From positions 1-64,000 of the forward strand of contig NZ_JALNTW010000009.1 in assembly GCF_023161665.1 (NCBI RefSeq): a DNA stretch of 64,000 nt, written 5' to 3'. This DNA comes from Shewanella sp. 1CM18E (GTDB lineage: Bacteria > Pseudomonadota > Gammaproteobacteria > Enterobacterales > Shewanellaceae). Positions 20,803-30,516 of this stretch are shown piece after piece. Each line of letters starts with the position of its first letter. Position 1 is the first letter of the stretch. The notes beneath the pieces were generated by a model. That model worked only from the letters and a program-made list of their open reading frames with translations. It did not search any database and was not told where the DNA came from. A program made the translations under genes and the position numbers.

Positions 20803-22998
20803 TTAAAGCAAATCTTGTGGATCTCTATCAATACTCCAGCGACATTTTTTAGCCAGCGGCAATTGCTCTATTTGTGGTAATGCACGTTCAAATTCTGCCT
20901 GAAGTCTATTACGGTTTTTGGTCTGGAATAATAACTGGCGGCGATATTTTCCGGCTTTTCTATCGAGTGGCGCAGGCATTGGACCAATGACTTCGCACTC
21001 ATCATCTTGTGGTAGCAGTGCACCAATCTGACTCAGTAGGTTGTCGGCATCGATGGCTTGGTGCGCCTCGGCGCGGATTAATATCATGTGCCACGCTGGT
21101 GGCAATAACGCTTGGGTGCGTTCAAATAATTGATTACGGGCAAACTCACCATAACCTTTATGCATCAGCTCGCGTAGCATGGCGTTGTCGCTTTGGTGAG
21201 TTTGCAGTAATACGGTACCCGGCTTAGTGGCACGGCCAGCACGGCCTGATACCTGAGTATAAAGCTGACCGAAGCGTTCTGGTGCTCTGAAGTCTGCACT
21301 AAATAATGCACCATCTACATCAAGCAGGCCGACTAAGGTTACATCGGGGAAGTGATGACCTTTAGCTAGCATCTGGGTGCCGACCAGAATTTTATACTCA
21401 CCTTTATGGATAGCGTTTAAGTGACTTTCCAAAGAGCCTTTGTTACGCGTGGTATCCCTATCGATGCGCACCACAGGATGATTAGGAAACTCTTTCTCTA
21501 AAAATGACGCTAATTGCTCGGTACCCACACCTTGCCCGGCAAGCATGGTACTGCCACAGCTGTGGCATTGTCTTGGGATCGCATATTGATTGCTACAATG
21601 GTGGCAGCGAATTTCACCGAGCGCTTGGTGCACGGTAAAAAAGGCGTCACAGCGATCGCACTCGTGCAGATGGCCACACTCATGGCAAATCAGTGCAGGG
21701 GCAAAACCTCGGCGGTTTAAAAACAAAATCACCTGATTACCGGCATCGAGATGAATACGCATCTCATTTAATAATGCGTGTGACATTCCTGAGCGCAGTG
21801 GTTGATTGCGAATATCGATAATACCCTGACGAACCTTTTCAGCCGCACCTGCACGTTTGCCTAAATGCAGATGTTGGTAACGACCATTTAGCGCATTTTG
21901 CAGTGTTTCTAACGATGGTGTTGCGGTGCCTAGAACCACTGGCACTTGTTCTAAATGGCCGCGCATAACCGCTAAGTCGCGGGCATGGTAACCGACACCT
22001 TCTTGTTGCTTAAAGCTTGAATCATGCTCTTCATCTAAGATTATCACCCCAGGATAAAGCATTGGCGTAAACAGCGCTGAGCGGGTGCCAATAATAATCG
22101 CTGCTTCGCCGGATTTAGCTTGGCGCCAAGCATCTAATCTTTGATTGTCGGTCAGCCCGGAATGGATCACCGCAACCTTAACGTTGAATCTGCGACGAAA
22201 ACGGTTGATGGTTTGCGGTGTTAAGCCAATCTCTGGCACCAGTACTAGCGCTTGCTTACCTTGCCTTAGTACGGTTTCAAGCATTGCTAAGTAGACTTCG
22301 GTTTTACCTGAGCCAGTGATCCCTTCCAGCAAAGTACAGTGATAACCTGTTTGCTGGGTGAGTGTGGCAACAGCAATGGCTTGCTCGGGGTTAAGTCTGT
22401 GCGGCTCCTCGGTCATCTCAAGAGATTCGCGCCAGCTTAAATCGGTTTCGAGTATTCGGGTCTTTTTCTCTATCCAGCCTTTGTCATCTAAGGCTTTTAC
22501 GGCGGCTTTGCTGAGATCTAAATTAGTTATATCGCTCGGTTCTAAATCACGCTCACGTAAGCAATGTAATAATTTTCGCTGTGCAGGAGCACGGTTTAAC
22601 TGATTGATATCGGCTTCTTTACCTGCATTGGTCAGTGTCCATAAGGTAACGCTAGATGCTTTTACTTCAGCGCCTTTACGCAGCGCGACCGGAATGGCTT
22701 GCGATAACATCTGTCCTAAGCTGCAAAAGTAATACCTTGCGGCCCATGCGGTGAGTTTATAAAGTGATTCAGGTAATAATGGCTCATTATCTAAAATGGC
22801 CACTATGGGTTTAATCTGTTTAGGTGTGAGCGAGCAGCTGTCGGTTACTGCAGTAATTAAGCCTATAAGTTGTTGGCGACCAAATGGCACTTGAACACGC
22901 ATACCTTTTTGCGGCGCAATAGTGATATGTTCAGGGACTTGATAGCTAAAGCTTTGTCGCATTGGCACAGGCAGAGCGACTTCAACAAACAAAGGCAT
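20803..22998 (-). CDS. priA: Primosomal replication helicase PriA
   Basis: 3'-5' DNA helicase that restarts collapsed replication forks by loading the primosome. It has 731 residues: an N-terminal 3'-end binding and winged-helix region (1-200), Walker A GITGSGKT at 226-233, a DEEH box (ILDEEHDSSFK), and a zinc-binding insertion with four cysteine pairs (CHECGH, CDRC, CHHC, CHSC). Helicase motifs V-VI include VSGRAGRA. The divergent 22999-23328 gap holds its promoter; apart from a weak TTATGT/ACATAA inverted repeat near 23152-23173 nothing else was recognised there. Confidence 0.97.
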   Translation of the reverse strand: MPLFVEVALPVPMRQSFSYQVPEHITIAPQKGMRVQVPFGRQQLIGLITAVTDSCSLTPKQIKPIVAILDNEPLLPESLYKLTAWAARYYFCSLGQMLSQAIPVALRKGAEVKASSVTLWTLTNAGKEADINQLNRAPAQRKLLHCLRERDLEPSDITNLDLSKAAVKALDDKGWIEKKTRILETDLSWRESLEMTEEPHRLNPEQAIAVATLTQQTGYHCTLLEGITGSGKTEVYLAMLETVLRQGKQALVLVPEIGLTPQTINRFRRRFNVKVAVIHSGLTDNQRLDAWRQAKSGEAAIIIGTRSALFTPMLYPGVIILDEEHDSSFKQQEGVGYHARDLAVMRGHLEQVPVVLGTATPSLETLQNALNGRYQHLHLGKRAGAAEKVRQGIIDIRNQPLRSGMSHALLNEMRIHLDAGNQVILFLNRRGFAPALICHECGHLHECDRCDAFFTVHQALGEIRCHHCSNQYAIPRQCHSCGSTMLAGQGVGTEQLASFLEKEFPNHPVVRIDRDTTRNKGSLESHLNAIHKGEYKILVGTQMLAKGHHFPDVTLVGLLDVDGALFSADFRAPERFGQLYTQVSGRAGRATKPGTVLLQTHQSDNAMLRELMHKGYGEFARNQLFERTQALLPPAWHMILIRAEAHQAIDADNLLSQIGALLPQDDECEVIGPMPAPLDRKAGKYRRQLLFQTKNRNRLQAEFERALPQIEQLPLAKKCRWSIDRDPQDLL

Positions 22999-23328
22999 AG
23001 ATTTACTGTTTCGAAAGGAGACTGTTGTTAAGTGTACCGAGGCAATGAAACTAGAGCTAGCGACAATTGATTTTATTCGCCGTGGCTTGGCTCAAGTTAG
23101 CAAAAATATTTTCTAAGTTTTAAAGGTAAATGTGCGGCTAAAACTATAATGTTATGTGTAGCGTAAAGAACATAAACTACAATAACTTGAACGCTCATTT
23201 ATATCGTTGAAGTTAGGTTTTGATGTTTACTTACCCTCGTATTGCAGTGAAGAAACAGATTAGCTGTCGTTTTAGCGAGTTGCCTAGCGACAATCAATGA
23301 AAAGGTTTATTAAACTGGGATACATTTG

Positions 23329-24084
23329 ATGAAGAGAATTATATTAGCTTTAGCGGGTATCTTTATGCTGACATCCGCTCATGCGCAGGTGTCGCATGTG
23401 AGCATTAATAAAAGATTATTTGAGTTGGGTCAGCACCCAAGTTTAAAGCTAAATTTAGTTTCTTCGCATAATAGCTTGAAGAAAGTGCAGTTTTCAGTGC
23501 GGCAAGCTGATGGCGAGGAACGCCTACTGTCAGAGCCGATTACTGGTTTTATGGTACAAGTCTCGGGTATTGATGACGTGACTGATAAAAACGCGGTATT
23601 AGTCGTAAAGGAGTACCGAATTAACCGTTGGTATCAAGTAAAAGTCATTAGCTTATTTAATGAGAGTATGCCGGAATCTGCAATGGATAGGCATTATACC
23701 GCAGACCGTTTAACTCCAACTAAGCAAGGCACTCAAGTCTCTAATGCCGTGCTTGCTGATAACAAGCTTGCAGTAGCGTTAGGTTGGACTGAAGATCCTA
23801 AACCGCTTAAAAGCAGTGGCCCTGTAACAGAGCCTCAAGATTGTCAGCTAGCCTTTAATGGTAAAGAAAGTCTTTGGCGGGTTGCTAATCGTCAATTAAG
23901 TGCTTGGAAAGTGAGCCCATATGGCGCCATGTTGGCGATTTTTGAAGCCAACCCAAACGCATTTAATCAGCAGAGTATTCATGGTCTAAAGGCGGATGCG
24001 ATATTGCGCTGCCCAACACCTGCTATGTTAGAAAAATACCGGGATCCTGGGGCGTCAGAACAGCAATTTAGTGCTATGAAATAA
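23329..24084 (+). CDS. Exported FimV-core-like protein of unknown function
   Basis: 251 residues from the ATG at 23329; an in-frame TTG immediately precedes it. A signal peptide (1-20, ending AHA) predicts export. The first part (about 22-115) looks beta-rich. The C-terminal part carries the conserved FimV-type core LWRVANRQLS...SPYGAMLAIFEANPNAF...IHGLKADAILRCP (about 182-233), which resembles the LysM-adjacent motif of the polar-hub protein FimV. FimV is normally a far larger inner-membrane protein, so this is a short, soluble or cell-wall-associated relative. The gene is divergent from priA and ends 7 bases before an inverted-repeat element. The ribosome-binding site is weak. Confidence 0.7.
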   Translation: MKRIILALAGIFMLTSAHAQVSHVSINKRLFELGQHPSLKLNLVSSHNSLKKVQFSVRQADGEERLLSEPITGFMVQVSGIDDVTDKNAVLVVKEYRINRWYQVKVISLFNESMPESAMDRHYTADRLTPTKQGTQVSNAVLADNKLAVALGWTEDPKPLKSSGPVTEPQDCQLAFNGKESLWRVANRQLSAWKVSPYGAMLAIFEANPNAFNQQSIHGLKADAILRCPTPAMLEKYRDPGASEQQFSAMK

Positions 24085-24091
24085 TAACTGA

Positions 24092-24420
24092 TACCAATCA
24101 GTATAAACATTTAGTCACTCAGCGAGAGTTTAGCGGTTTTGAGGCAATGTCATTAAGTGCTCCTTGCTTTAATGACATTCGCAGCATCCATGCTGCTCGC
24201 AACGAGTGAAGAGCATAGTTGAACTAGGTTCAAGCTCCCTCTTTGTTTATTAAGAGTCACAGCATCAGAATCGCTAAAACTCGCCATTCTGGAGCGCTTT
24301 GGGCTGCCTACTTCTGCGTTGAATAGCTTGATAAGGGAATAACCATTATTGCAGCTATTCGCCTTGAATTAGTTTGCCAAAACCGCTCTGAGTAGATCAA
24401 ATTCTTATACTGATTGGTAT
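24092..24420 (+). mobile_element. Non-coding inverted-repeat element (MITE-like), full-length copy
   Basis: 329 bases bounded by perfect 15-base inverted repeats TACCAATCAGTATAA and TTATACTGATTGGTA. It has no coding frame of note. The interior includes small palindromes (such as GCAGCATCCATGCTGC). It aligns end to end with the reverse complement of 605-829, which lacks about 104 central bases. It lies between the FimV-like gene and rpmE and could supply a terminator or regulatory structure there. No target duplication is obvious. Confidence 0.8.
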
Positions 24421-24556
24421 TAAGCTAGCTGAGTTAGTAGCAAGATTAACCCGCTAAATGTAAGGTTTAAGATTATTCATTAATCGGCTATTTTGTTGCT
24501 TGTATATACTATGGAGTTGCTGTAGTATTCCGCGCCTAAATAATTTTATTTTAACA

Positions 24557-24597
24557 GCATGTGGTGTCCGACTTCGGGTTGGAAGAGCGACATGGCC
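24557..24597 (+). promoter_or_regulatory. Structured 5' leader of rpmE (candidate L31 leader)
   Basis: A nested hairpin precedes the rpmE ribosome-binding site: outer CATGT/ACATG (24558-24562 with 24590-24594) and inner CCGAC/GTTGG (24568-24572 with 24578-24582) closed by a TTCG-type loop. Autoregulatory leaders of L31 mRNA have been described in several bacterial groups. This assignment is by position and structure only. Confidence 0.45.
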
Positions 24598-24616
24598 TTT
24601 TACTGAGGTAATTCCA

Positions 24617-24829
24617 ATGAAACCAGGCATTCATCCTGATTATGCAGAAATCACTGCAACTTGTACTTGTGGTAACGTTATCAAAATTAACTCTACTGTA
24701 GGTAAAGATTTACACCTAGACGTATGTGGTGCATGTCACCCGTTCTACACTGGTACCCAAAAAGTTATGGATACTGGCGGACGTATCGACAAGTTCAACA
24801 AGCGCTTTGGTGCACTTGGCAAGAAGTAA
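24617..24829 (+). CDS. rpmE: 50S ribosomal protein L31
   Basis: 70 residues, the usual length. The four zinc-binding cysteines are present (C16, C18, C37, C40 in CTCGN and VCGACHPF), so this is the zinc-containing C+ form rather than the zinc-free paralogue induced on zinc starvation. The start is ATG at 24617, with GAGGT 7 bases upstream. The frame is open further upstream but the added residues have no family support. A strong terminator follows, so it is monocistronic. Confidence 0.97.
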   Translation: MKPGIHPDYAEITATCTCGNVIKINSTVGKDLHLDVCGACHPFYTGTQKVMDTGGRIDKFNKRFGALGKK

Positions 24830-24853
24830 TTATTACTTTTGCAATGAATTTAA

Positions 24854-24878
24854 AAAAGGCGCCTTCTGGCGCCTTTTT
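24854..24878 (+). terminator. Rho-independent terminator of rpmE
   Basis: AAAAAGGCGCC and GGCGCCTTTTT form an 11-bp stem with a TTCT loop, ending in a T-run. It lies 24 bases after the rpmE stop. Confidence 0.92.
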
Positions 24879-24960
24879 GCTATCTGAAATTTGCATTAGC
24901 TGCACACAACCGTATTTTGTCGTAATCTAGTTTTGGTTGGTATAAGCCATGGAGCGGATC

Positions 24961-25734
24961 ATGAAGCAAATTACTTTGGTGCTATTATTGTTAGCCACTG
25001 TGCAATCTTATGCTGCACAGGCGAGTCAATGCGTGCCAACTCAGTTTGATGAAACCGTTACCTTAGCGCATATTAATGACGGCGATACCATTACCTTAAC
25101 TGATGGTCGTTTGATCCGGCTTATCGGTATCGACTCACCTGAAATCGATTTCCAATTCCCCAACCTTTCTCAACCTTATGCAACTGACGCAAAAAAATAT
25201 TTATCTAGCGTTGTTGAGCCTGGGCAAACATTACAATTAGCGTTTGATAAAAAGCGTTTGGATCCTTTTGGTCGTACTTTAGCTTATGTTTACACTAAAG
25301 ATTTACAGCATCTACAAGAGTTGATGTTGGCCAATGGATTCGCTAAAGCTCGAGTTTATCAAAATGACTATTTCTGGCAGTGTTTAGAAGCGGTGGAAAA
25401 ACGAGCGCGCGATACTAAAGTTGGATTATGGGCTCATAAAAGTTATCAACCTCTGCTTGCTGAAGCACTTACTCGTGAAGATACTAATTTATGGCGAGAG
25501 ATCCGAGGAGTTGTCACGGGTTATGAAAGAAAAGGTCAGGTTTTTGAGCTCAATATTGATGATAATTTGGTATTGATGATATCTCAGCAAGATATTGGTA
25601 AGTTTCGTAACATTTTGACGTTAAAACTACTGCAAAATCGGGTTTTGGTGCGTGGTAAACTGTATTTTTCTTACGGTAAATATCGCCTGAATGCCCAGCA
25701 TTTATCCCAGATAACCATAGAAAATGCACCTTAG
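24961..25734 (+). CDS. Secreted thermonuclease-like (SNase) nuclease
   Basis: 257 residues with a signal peptide (1-20), so periplasmic or secreted. The staphylococcal-nuclease fold is clear: HINDGDTITLTDGRLIRLIGIDSPE, FDKKRLDPFGRTLAYVY (carrying the catalytic-type arginines) and the NGFAKARVYQ helix. A C-terminal OB-like extension (about 165-257) follows. Family members cut DNA and RNA with calcium. I chose the ATG at 24961, preceded by GGAG at a 6-base distance, rather than the ATG 12 bases upstream, because the signal peptide begins there. Confidence 0.88.
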   Translation: MKQITLVLLLLATVQSYAAQASQCVPTQFDETVTLAHINDGDTITLTDGRLIRLIGIDSPEIDFQFPNLSQPYATDAKKYLSSVVEPGQTLQLAFDKKRLDPFGRTLAYVYTKDLQHLQELMLANGFAKARVYQNDYFWQCLEAVEKRARDTKVGLWAHKSYQPLLAEALTREDTNLWREIRGVVTGYERKGQVFELNIDDNLVLMISQQDIGKFRNILTLKLLQNRVLVRGKLYFSYGKYRLNAQHLSQITIENAP

Positions 25735-25940
25735 AAATAATATATAGCGATAAAGTTAAAAAATGAGAAGATCTTATTTGAAATGACTTGAGATTCAAGT
25801 ATCTTAGCGCCTATCAACTAACTGTTTTTTGCTCAATTAAGAATACCTCTTAAAGGATCAGTATTGAGTTACAGCACGAACACTTAGTTGTCGACCTTAT
25901 ACGCTTTGGATATTAATTAGTTGCACTCAGGATCAGAAAA

Positions 25941-27191
25941 ATGGCAGATTTTCGTCAACAAGCTCTCGATTATCACGAATTCCCAGTTCCAGGCAAAACA
26001 GCTGTTTGCCTAACCAAACCCGCACAAACAAGCATGGACCTAGCATTAGCTTATAGTCCAGGTGTAGCAGAGCCCGTACGTGAAATCGCGGCGAATCCTG
26101 ATAATGCTTACCGTTATACTGGCAAAGGTAATACCGTTGCGGTTATTTCTAACGGTACCGCTATTTTAGGTTTAGGTAACTTGGGTCCGTTAGCATCAAA
26201 GCCAGTAATGGAAGGTAAAGCACTACTTTTCAAGCACTTTGCTAACATCGATGCGACTGATATTGAAGTTAAGCACAGAACATCTGAAGAGTTTATCAAT
26301 ACAGTTGAAGCCATTGCTGACACTTTTGGTGGTATTAACCTAGAAGATATTAAAGCACCTGAGTGTTTTGAAATCGAAAAAGCCTTGATTGAGCTATGCA
26401 ACGTACCAGTATTCCATGACGATCAGCACGGTACCGCTATTGTAACCGCGGCGGGTATGATTAACGCATTAGAGATCCAAGGCAAGTCGATTGAAGATGC
26501 AGTGTTTGTATGTATGGGTGCAGGCGCTGCTGCAATCGCATGTATGACAATGATTGTTAATTGTGGTGCACAACGTGAAAACGTTTACATGTTAGATAGA
26601 AAGGGCGTTATTCATACTCGTCGTGACGATATCAATGAATACAAAGCACTATTTGCTAACAACACTGACAAGCGTACTCTGCAAGATGTAATCAAAGGCG
26701 CTGACGTATTCTTAGGTCTTTCTGGCCCTGACGTGTTAGCTGCTGAAGATGTTGCATTAATGGCTGACAAACCAGTTATTTTTGCTTGTTCAAATCCAGA
26801 TCCTGAAATTAAGCCAGAGCTTGCTCATGAAGTTCGCCAAGATTTAATTATGGGTACAGGCCGCAGTGATTACCCGAACCAAGTTAACAATGTACTTTGT
26901 TTCCCATTCATTTTCCGTGGCGCGTTAGATGTTCGCGCGACACGTATTAATGACGAGATGAAGCTAGCTGCTGTACACGCTATCGCTGGATTGGCAAAAG
27001 AATCTGTTCCTGAGTCGGTTTTAGCTGCGTATCCAAATGTTGACTCTTTAGAGTTTGGTGCAAACTATGTTCTGCCAAAGCCTATGGATAGCCGTTTATT
27101 ACCAAGAGTTGCTAAGGCTGTAGCACTAGCTGCAATTGAGTCTGGCGTGGCAACAATTACTGAATTACCAGAAGGCTATATGGAGTCGTAA
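25941..27191 (+). CDS. Malic enzyme (MaeB-type catalytic domain only)
   Basis: Oxidative decarboxylation of malate to pyruvate in the cytosol, making NAD(P)H. The 416 residues cover the malic domain (AYSPGVAEPVREI, KGNTVAVISNGTAILGLGN) and the NAD(P)-binding domain (MGAGAAAIACM near 193-203). The phosphotransacetylase-like C-terminal half of E. coli MaeB is absent, so this is the short form. Cofactor preference cannot be read with confidence. It is monocistronic, with a strong terminator. The gap before it (25735-25940) holds only its presumed promoter. Confidence 0.93.
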   Translation: MADFRQQALDYHEFPVPGKTAVCLTKPAQTSMDLALAYSPGVAEPVREIAANPDNAYRYTGKGNTVAVISNGTAILGLGNLGPLASKPVMEGKALLFKHFANIDATDIEVKHRTSEEFINTVEAIADTFGGINLEDIKAPECFEIEKALIELCNVPVFHDDQHGTAIVTAAGMINALEIQGKSIEDAVFVCMGAGAAAIACMTMIVNCGAQRENVYMLDRKGVIHTRRDDINEYKALFANNTDKRTLQDVIKGADVFLGLSGPDVLAAEDVALMADKPVIFACSNPDPEIKPELAHEVRQDLIMGTGRSDYPNQVNNVLCFPFIFRGALDVRATRINDEMKLAAVHAIAGLAKESVPESVLAAYPNVDSLEFGANYVLPKPMDSRLLPRVAKAVALAAIESGVATITELPEGYMES

Positions 27192-27208
27192 GATTCTATT
27201 TGTCACTT

Positions 27209-27233
27209 AAAGGGGCCTTTGGCCCCTTTTTTG
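27209..27233 (+). terminator. Rho-independent terminator of the malic enzyme gene
   Basis: AAGGGGCC and GGCCCCTT around a TTT loop, followed by TTTTT. It starts about 18 bases after the stop. The rest of the gap to 27513 must hold the csrD promoter; no further structure was recognised. Confidence 0.9.
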
Positions 27234-27513
27234 TTGCTCAGTGTTTTTGGATTACGTATAACTGTAATTATATTTTAGAGTTAGCCGTTTTAGCGGCCAA
27301 GATAAGTAATTGCTCTGTATAGCACTCTTTTTATAGGCAAGTTAACTTAAACATAAGCTGAAATACTGATATTGCTTTGCTGTACTTTTAACGCAACAGT
27401 GAGTGCGGCACAGAACTCGCTCATATTGAGAGTATGAATTTTATCTTGATTAGCACTCAAGTCGTGTGATTTTACTGTATAAAAACCAATAAGAAACTGC
27501 GGGAAGCGGACGA

Positions 27514-29421
27514 ATGAAACTGACTAGAATCCTAACCAAAAAACTAACCAGCTTTTGGCTAATGTCGCTTGTTGGTGTCGCATTTATCTGCTTTTTAACT
27601 GCCATGGTTAGCTTTGTCCAACTAACCTATACATTCCAACAGCAAAAGGTAACAGAGCTTGAAGAGCTGATTGAGCAGCAGTCATCCCACCCCGAACGTT
27701 GGGGCTTTCAAGAGTGGCTACCACCATTATTAAATTCCTATCGCGCTCGTGCTTTTAGTTTGTACCAAGGCGATAAACTTATTTTTGAATATCAACCTGA
27801 AACGACCGCCAAAGGTGGAGTTCAGTACAAAAGTCAGTTAGCAGAAGGCAGGCTAGCTATGCAGTTAACTATGCCGCAGCCGTTTGCTAAGAGCGATATT
27901 GGTTGGTATGGCATGCTGATTATCTTTATTGGCTGCGTAGCGGTATTTTTGTTTGTACGTTTTGGTTTTCGTTGGTTTTCTGCCGAGCTCAATGGCATTG
28001 AACATCTGGCGCAACGTTCGAGTCTTATATTGTCGGGGCAGCATGATAAAGCTCTAGCCGAAAGAGGTCAGGGCAAGCCGCGATTAATAAACCGAGCCCT
28101 GACTCATTTGCTATTAGAGTTAGATGATGCCCATAAAGAGCGTGCCCGCTTTGATCAGTTTATTCGTTCAAATACTTTCCTTGATTCAGAGACTGGCATT
28201 GGTAATAGCCTGTTTCTGAAAAACCGCTTAGATGCGCTCAGTGGATCTTCGGGCATGATCACTCCGGGCGTTTTGTATTTGTTTGAAATGGAAGACTTAG
28301 AATTATTAGGTAAAGAGCTGGCCGACCATGAAGTTGATGAACTTTTGCTGCAGTTAATCGGTGTGGTTAACCAAATTTTGGCAGACAAAGCGAACAGTAT
28401 TTTCTCTCGCCGTTCATATAATCAGTTTGCTGTTGTTGTACCGCAGATCTCCCAAGTTGAAGCGGATCAATTAGCCGCGAAGCTATTACGTTTGAGCCTC
28501 AATCAGCTAAATAGCTTTGTGACTTTACCTGACGATTTCATCCATTTGGGTGGCGCTTACTTTAAAGTCGGTGATGATAAAGATGCACTAGTTGAAGAAG
28601 CTGAGCTGGCACTACGCTCTGCACAATTCCAAGGCGGCAGTAGTTGGTTTATGTATGACAAGGGCGCGGTTGACGGCGACTTATCTAAAGGCTCTGTAAG
28701 GTGGCGCAGTTTTATTGAAAATGTATTGGTAAGCAGAAGAGTATTTTTGTTTTCTCAGCCGGTGGTAGACAGTGACTCAAATGCCCATCATCAAGAAGTT
28801 ACCTGTCGTTTGCGAGATACCCAAGGTAATTTGGTGCGCGCAACGCTGTTTTTACCTATGGCAATAAAATGCGGCCTAACCCCGCAAATAGAACGACAAG
28901 TTATTGAAATGGTAATGTTTGATGTTTTACCAAAGCATAAAGATAACTCCTTAAAATTTAGTATTAACTTAAGCTTAGATACACTTTTGAGCCGAGCTTT
29001 TGTGCGCTGGCTTAAAACAACATTGCTTGAGTATCGTCACTTAGCGCCAAGACTGATTTTTGAAGTTAATGAAGACATTTTAGTTAACCATCAGCAGCAA
29101 TTAAAAGATCCACTGGATATGATTAATAAAATGGGGGCAAGTATCTGTGTTGATCGTGTTGGCCAACAGGTTGTAAGCACTGAATACATGCACCATTATC
29201 CAATTTCGTTAATCAAGTTGCATAGATCTATTGTTAACCAAATTCATTTGCGCGCAGAGAATCAATTATTTGTACGTAGCTTGATTGCTGGGCTCTTTAG
29301 AACCGATGTGCAGGTATGCGCAGAAGGAGTTGAAGTTTTCCAAGAATGGCAAACATTACAAATCCTCGGGGTGAGTGCGGGCCAAGGGAGCTTTTTCAGT
29401 GAGCCAATTGAAGAAGTATAG
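27514..29421 (+). CDS. csrD: RNase E specificity factor CsrD (MshH)
   Basis: 635-residue inner-membrane protein that targets the Csr regulatory RNAs for RNase E cleavage; called MshH at MSHA loci. The order is membrane helix (about 14-36), short periplasmic domain, second membrane helix (about 130-150), coiled linker, GGDEF domain and EAL domain. Both catalytic domains are degenerate: the GGDEF position reads RRSYNQF, and EAL reads EVN in LIFEVNEDIL. It therefore should not make or cleave c-di-GMP. It opens the MSHA locus but is followed by a 213-base gap, so it may be transcribed separately from mshI. Confidence 0.93.
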   Translation: MKLTRILTKKLTSFWLMSLVGVAFICFLTAMVSFVQLTYTFQQQKVTELEELIEQQSSHPERWGFQEWLPPLLNSYRARAFSLYQGDKLIFEYQPETTAKGGVQYKSQLAEGRLAMQLTMPQPFAKSDIGWYGMLIIFIGCVAVFLFVRFGFRWFSAELNGIEHLAQRSSLILSGQHDKALAERGQGKPRLINRALTHLLLELDDAHKERARFDQFIRSNTFLDSETGIGNSLFLKNRLDALSGSSGMITPGVLYLFEMEDLELLGKELADHEVDELLLQLIGVVNQILADKANSIFSRRSYNQFAVVVPQISQVEADQLAAKLLRLSLNQLNSFVTLPDDFIHLGGAYFKVGDDKDALVEEAELALRSAQFQGGSSWFMYDKGAVDGDLSKGSVRWRSFIENVLVSRRVFLFSQPVVDSDSNAHHQEVTCRLRDTQGNLVRATLFLPMAIKCGLTPQIERQVIEMVMFDVLPKHKDNSLKFSINLSLDTLLSRAFVRWLKTTLLEYRHLAPRLIFEVNEDILVNHQQQLKDPLDMINKMGASICVDRVGQQVVSTEYMHHYPISLIKLHRSIVNQIHLRAENQLFVRSLIAGLFRTDVQVCAEGVEVFQEWQTLQILGVSAGQGSFFSEPIEEV

Positions 29422-29634
29422 TTTGTTTCTTATTTTAGAATGATTGTTAATAAAGATTCGTAAATTAGGGTTTTATCTATAATTTTCAGGAATAACCCGC
29501 TACACTAAAGGGATAATGACAGTCTTGCGCTATTTAAATAAGAACTGACAATATTTAATTCACTAATTTAAGCGTGGAACAGCGTTGATTTCGCAAATTG
29601 AATTAGTTTTTGAACAATTTTAAGGCATGGATTA

Positions 29635-30516
29635 ATGGAAGAAAGCCTATTGGGTAAAATCCAATTTTGGCGTAAATCTGCACCTAAGCAAAATCTAGGT
29701 GTGTATATTTGCGCAGACAAAATAACGGTCTTTCAAGGCTCTACTGCCCAAGTAGCTGCCAAAACTATGACATTCGTTTTCAATCAACATGATTGGAATA
29801 GCGCCTTTTCTCAAGTTGTGAAAGAGTTTGGCGTAGCCAATATTCAAATTGTGCTTGCGGCAGATTTTTATCAACTCCTTTTAGTCGACAAACCGAACGT
29901 GCAAGAAGAAGAGCTCAATGCAGCTTTGCTTTGGTCGGTAAAAGACATAGTGACTCAAGCCGTTACAGATATTCACTTAGATTATTTTGAGTCATCCAAA
30001 CAAACCACCAATAAAGTTAACGTGGTGGTCACTGAAACCCCCCAATTATCTGCATTACTGATTGCTGCCAAAAATGTTGGTTTAGTTACGGTTGGCGTTT
30101 CTATTGAAGAAATGGCGATGAGCAACCTATTTGACGATAGCCAAGCTCGGCTTGTCCTTAGCCACCGAGAAGGGCAGGAGTTGCTATTAACGGTAGTCAG
30201 ATCCGGTGAAGTGTTTATGCAGCGCCGAGTGCGAGGCTTTTTACAGATAGATAAAGTTTCTGCAGAAGATTTGTCTTACGGTGTCGCAGATAACTTAAGT
30301 TTAGAGCTGCAACGCTCAATGGATTATTTTGAAAGCCAATTGCGCGAAGCGCCAGTATCTTCAATTGAACTGGTTATGGATGGTGAACGTGTAGCGTTAG
30401 CAAACTTAATTGCCGCTAATTTTGATCAGAGCGTCACGCCTTACGACGGCATATCGGTGGAATCCGTGTTTGCACAGTTAGCGTTGGCTGAAATTACGCG
30501 AGGTCAGCCGCAATGA
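29635..30516 (+). CDS. mshI: MSHA biogenesis protein MshI (PilM-like)
   Basis: 293-residue cytoplasmic protein counterpart of PilM, the actin-fold component that ties the pilus inner-membrane complex to the cytoplasm. The C-terminal part shows the LSLELQRSMDYFESQLREAPV helix typical of PilM/MshI. There is no signal peptide or membrane segment. It opens the assembly operon mshI-I2-J-K-L-M-N-E-G-F. Its stop overlaps the next start as ATGA-type coupling, and the 29422-29634 gap should contain the operon promoter. Confidence 0.92.
   Translation: MEESLLGKIQFWRKSAPKQNLGVYICADKITVFQGSTAQVAAKTMTFVFNQHDWNSAFSQVVKEFGVANIQIVLAADFYQLLLVDKPNVQEEELNAALLWSVKDIVTQAVTDIHLDYFESSKQTTNKVNVVVTETPQLSALLIAAKNVGLVTVGVSIEEMAMSNLFDDSQARLVLSHREGQELLLTVVRSGEVFMQRRVRGFLQIDKVSAEDLSYGVADNLSLELQRSMDYFESQLREAPVSSIELVMDGERVALANLIAANFDQSVTPYDGISVESVFAQLALAEITRGQPQ

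Noticed and set aside
24500-24616. N-terminal extension of L31
   Set aside because: Added residues are unlike any L31; the ATG at 24617 has a good ribosome-binding site and gives the standard 70-residue protein.
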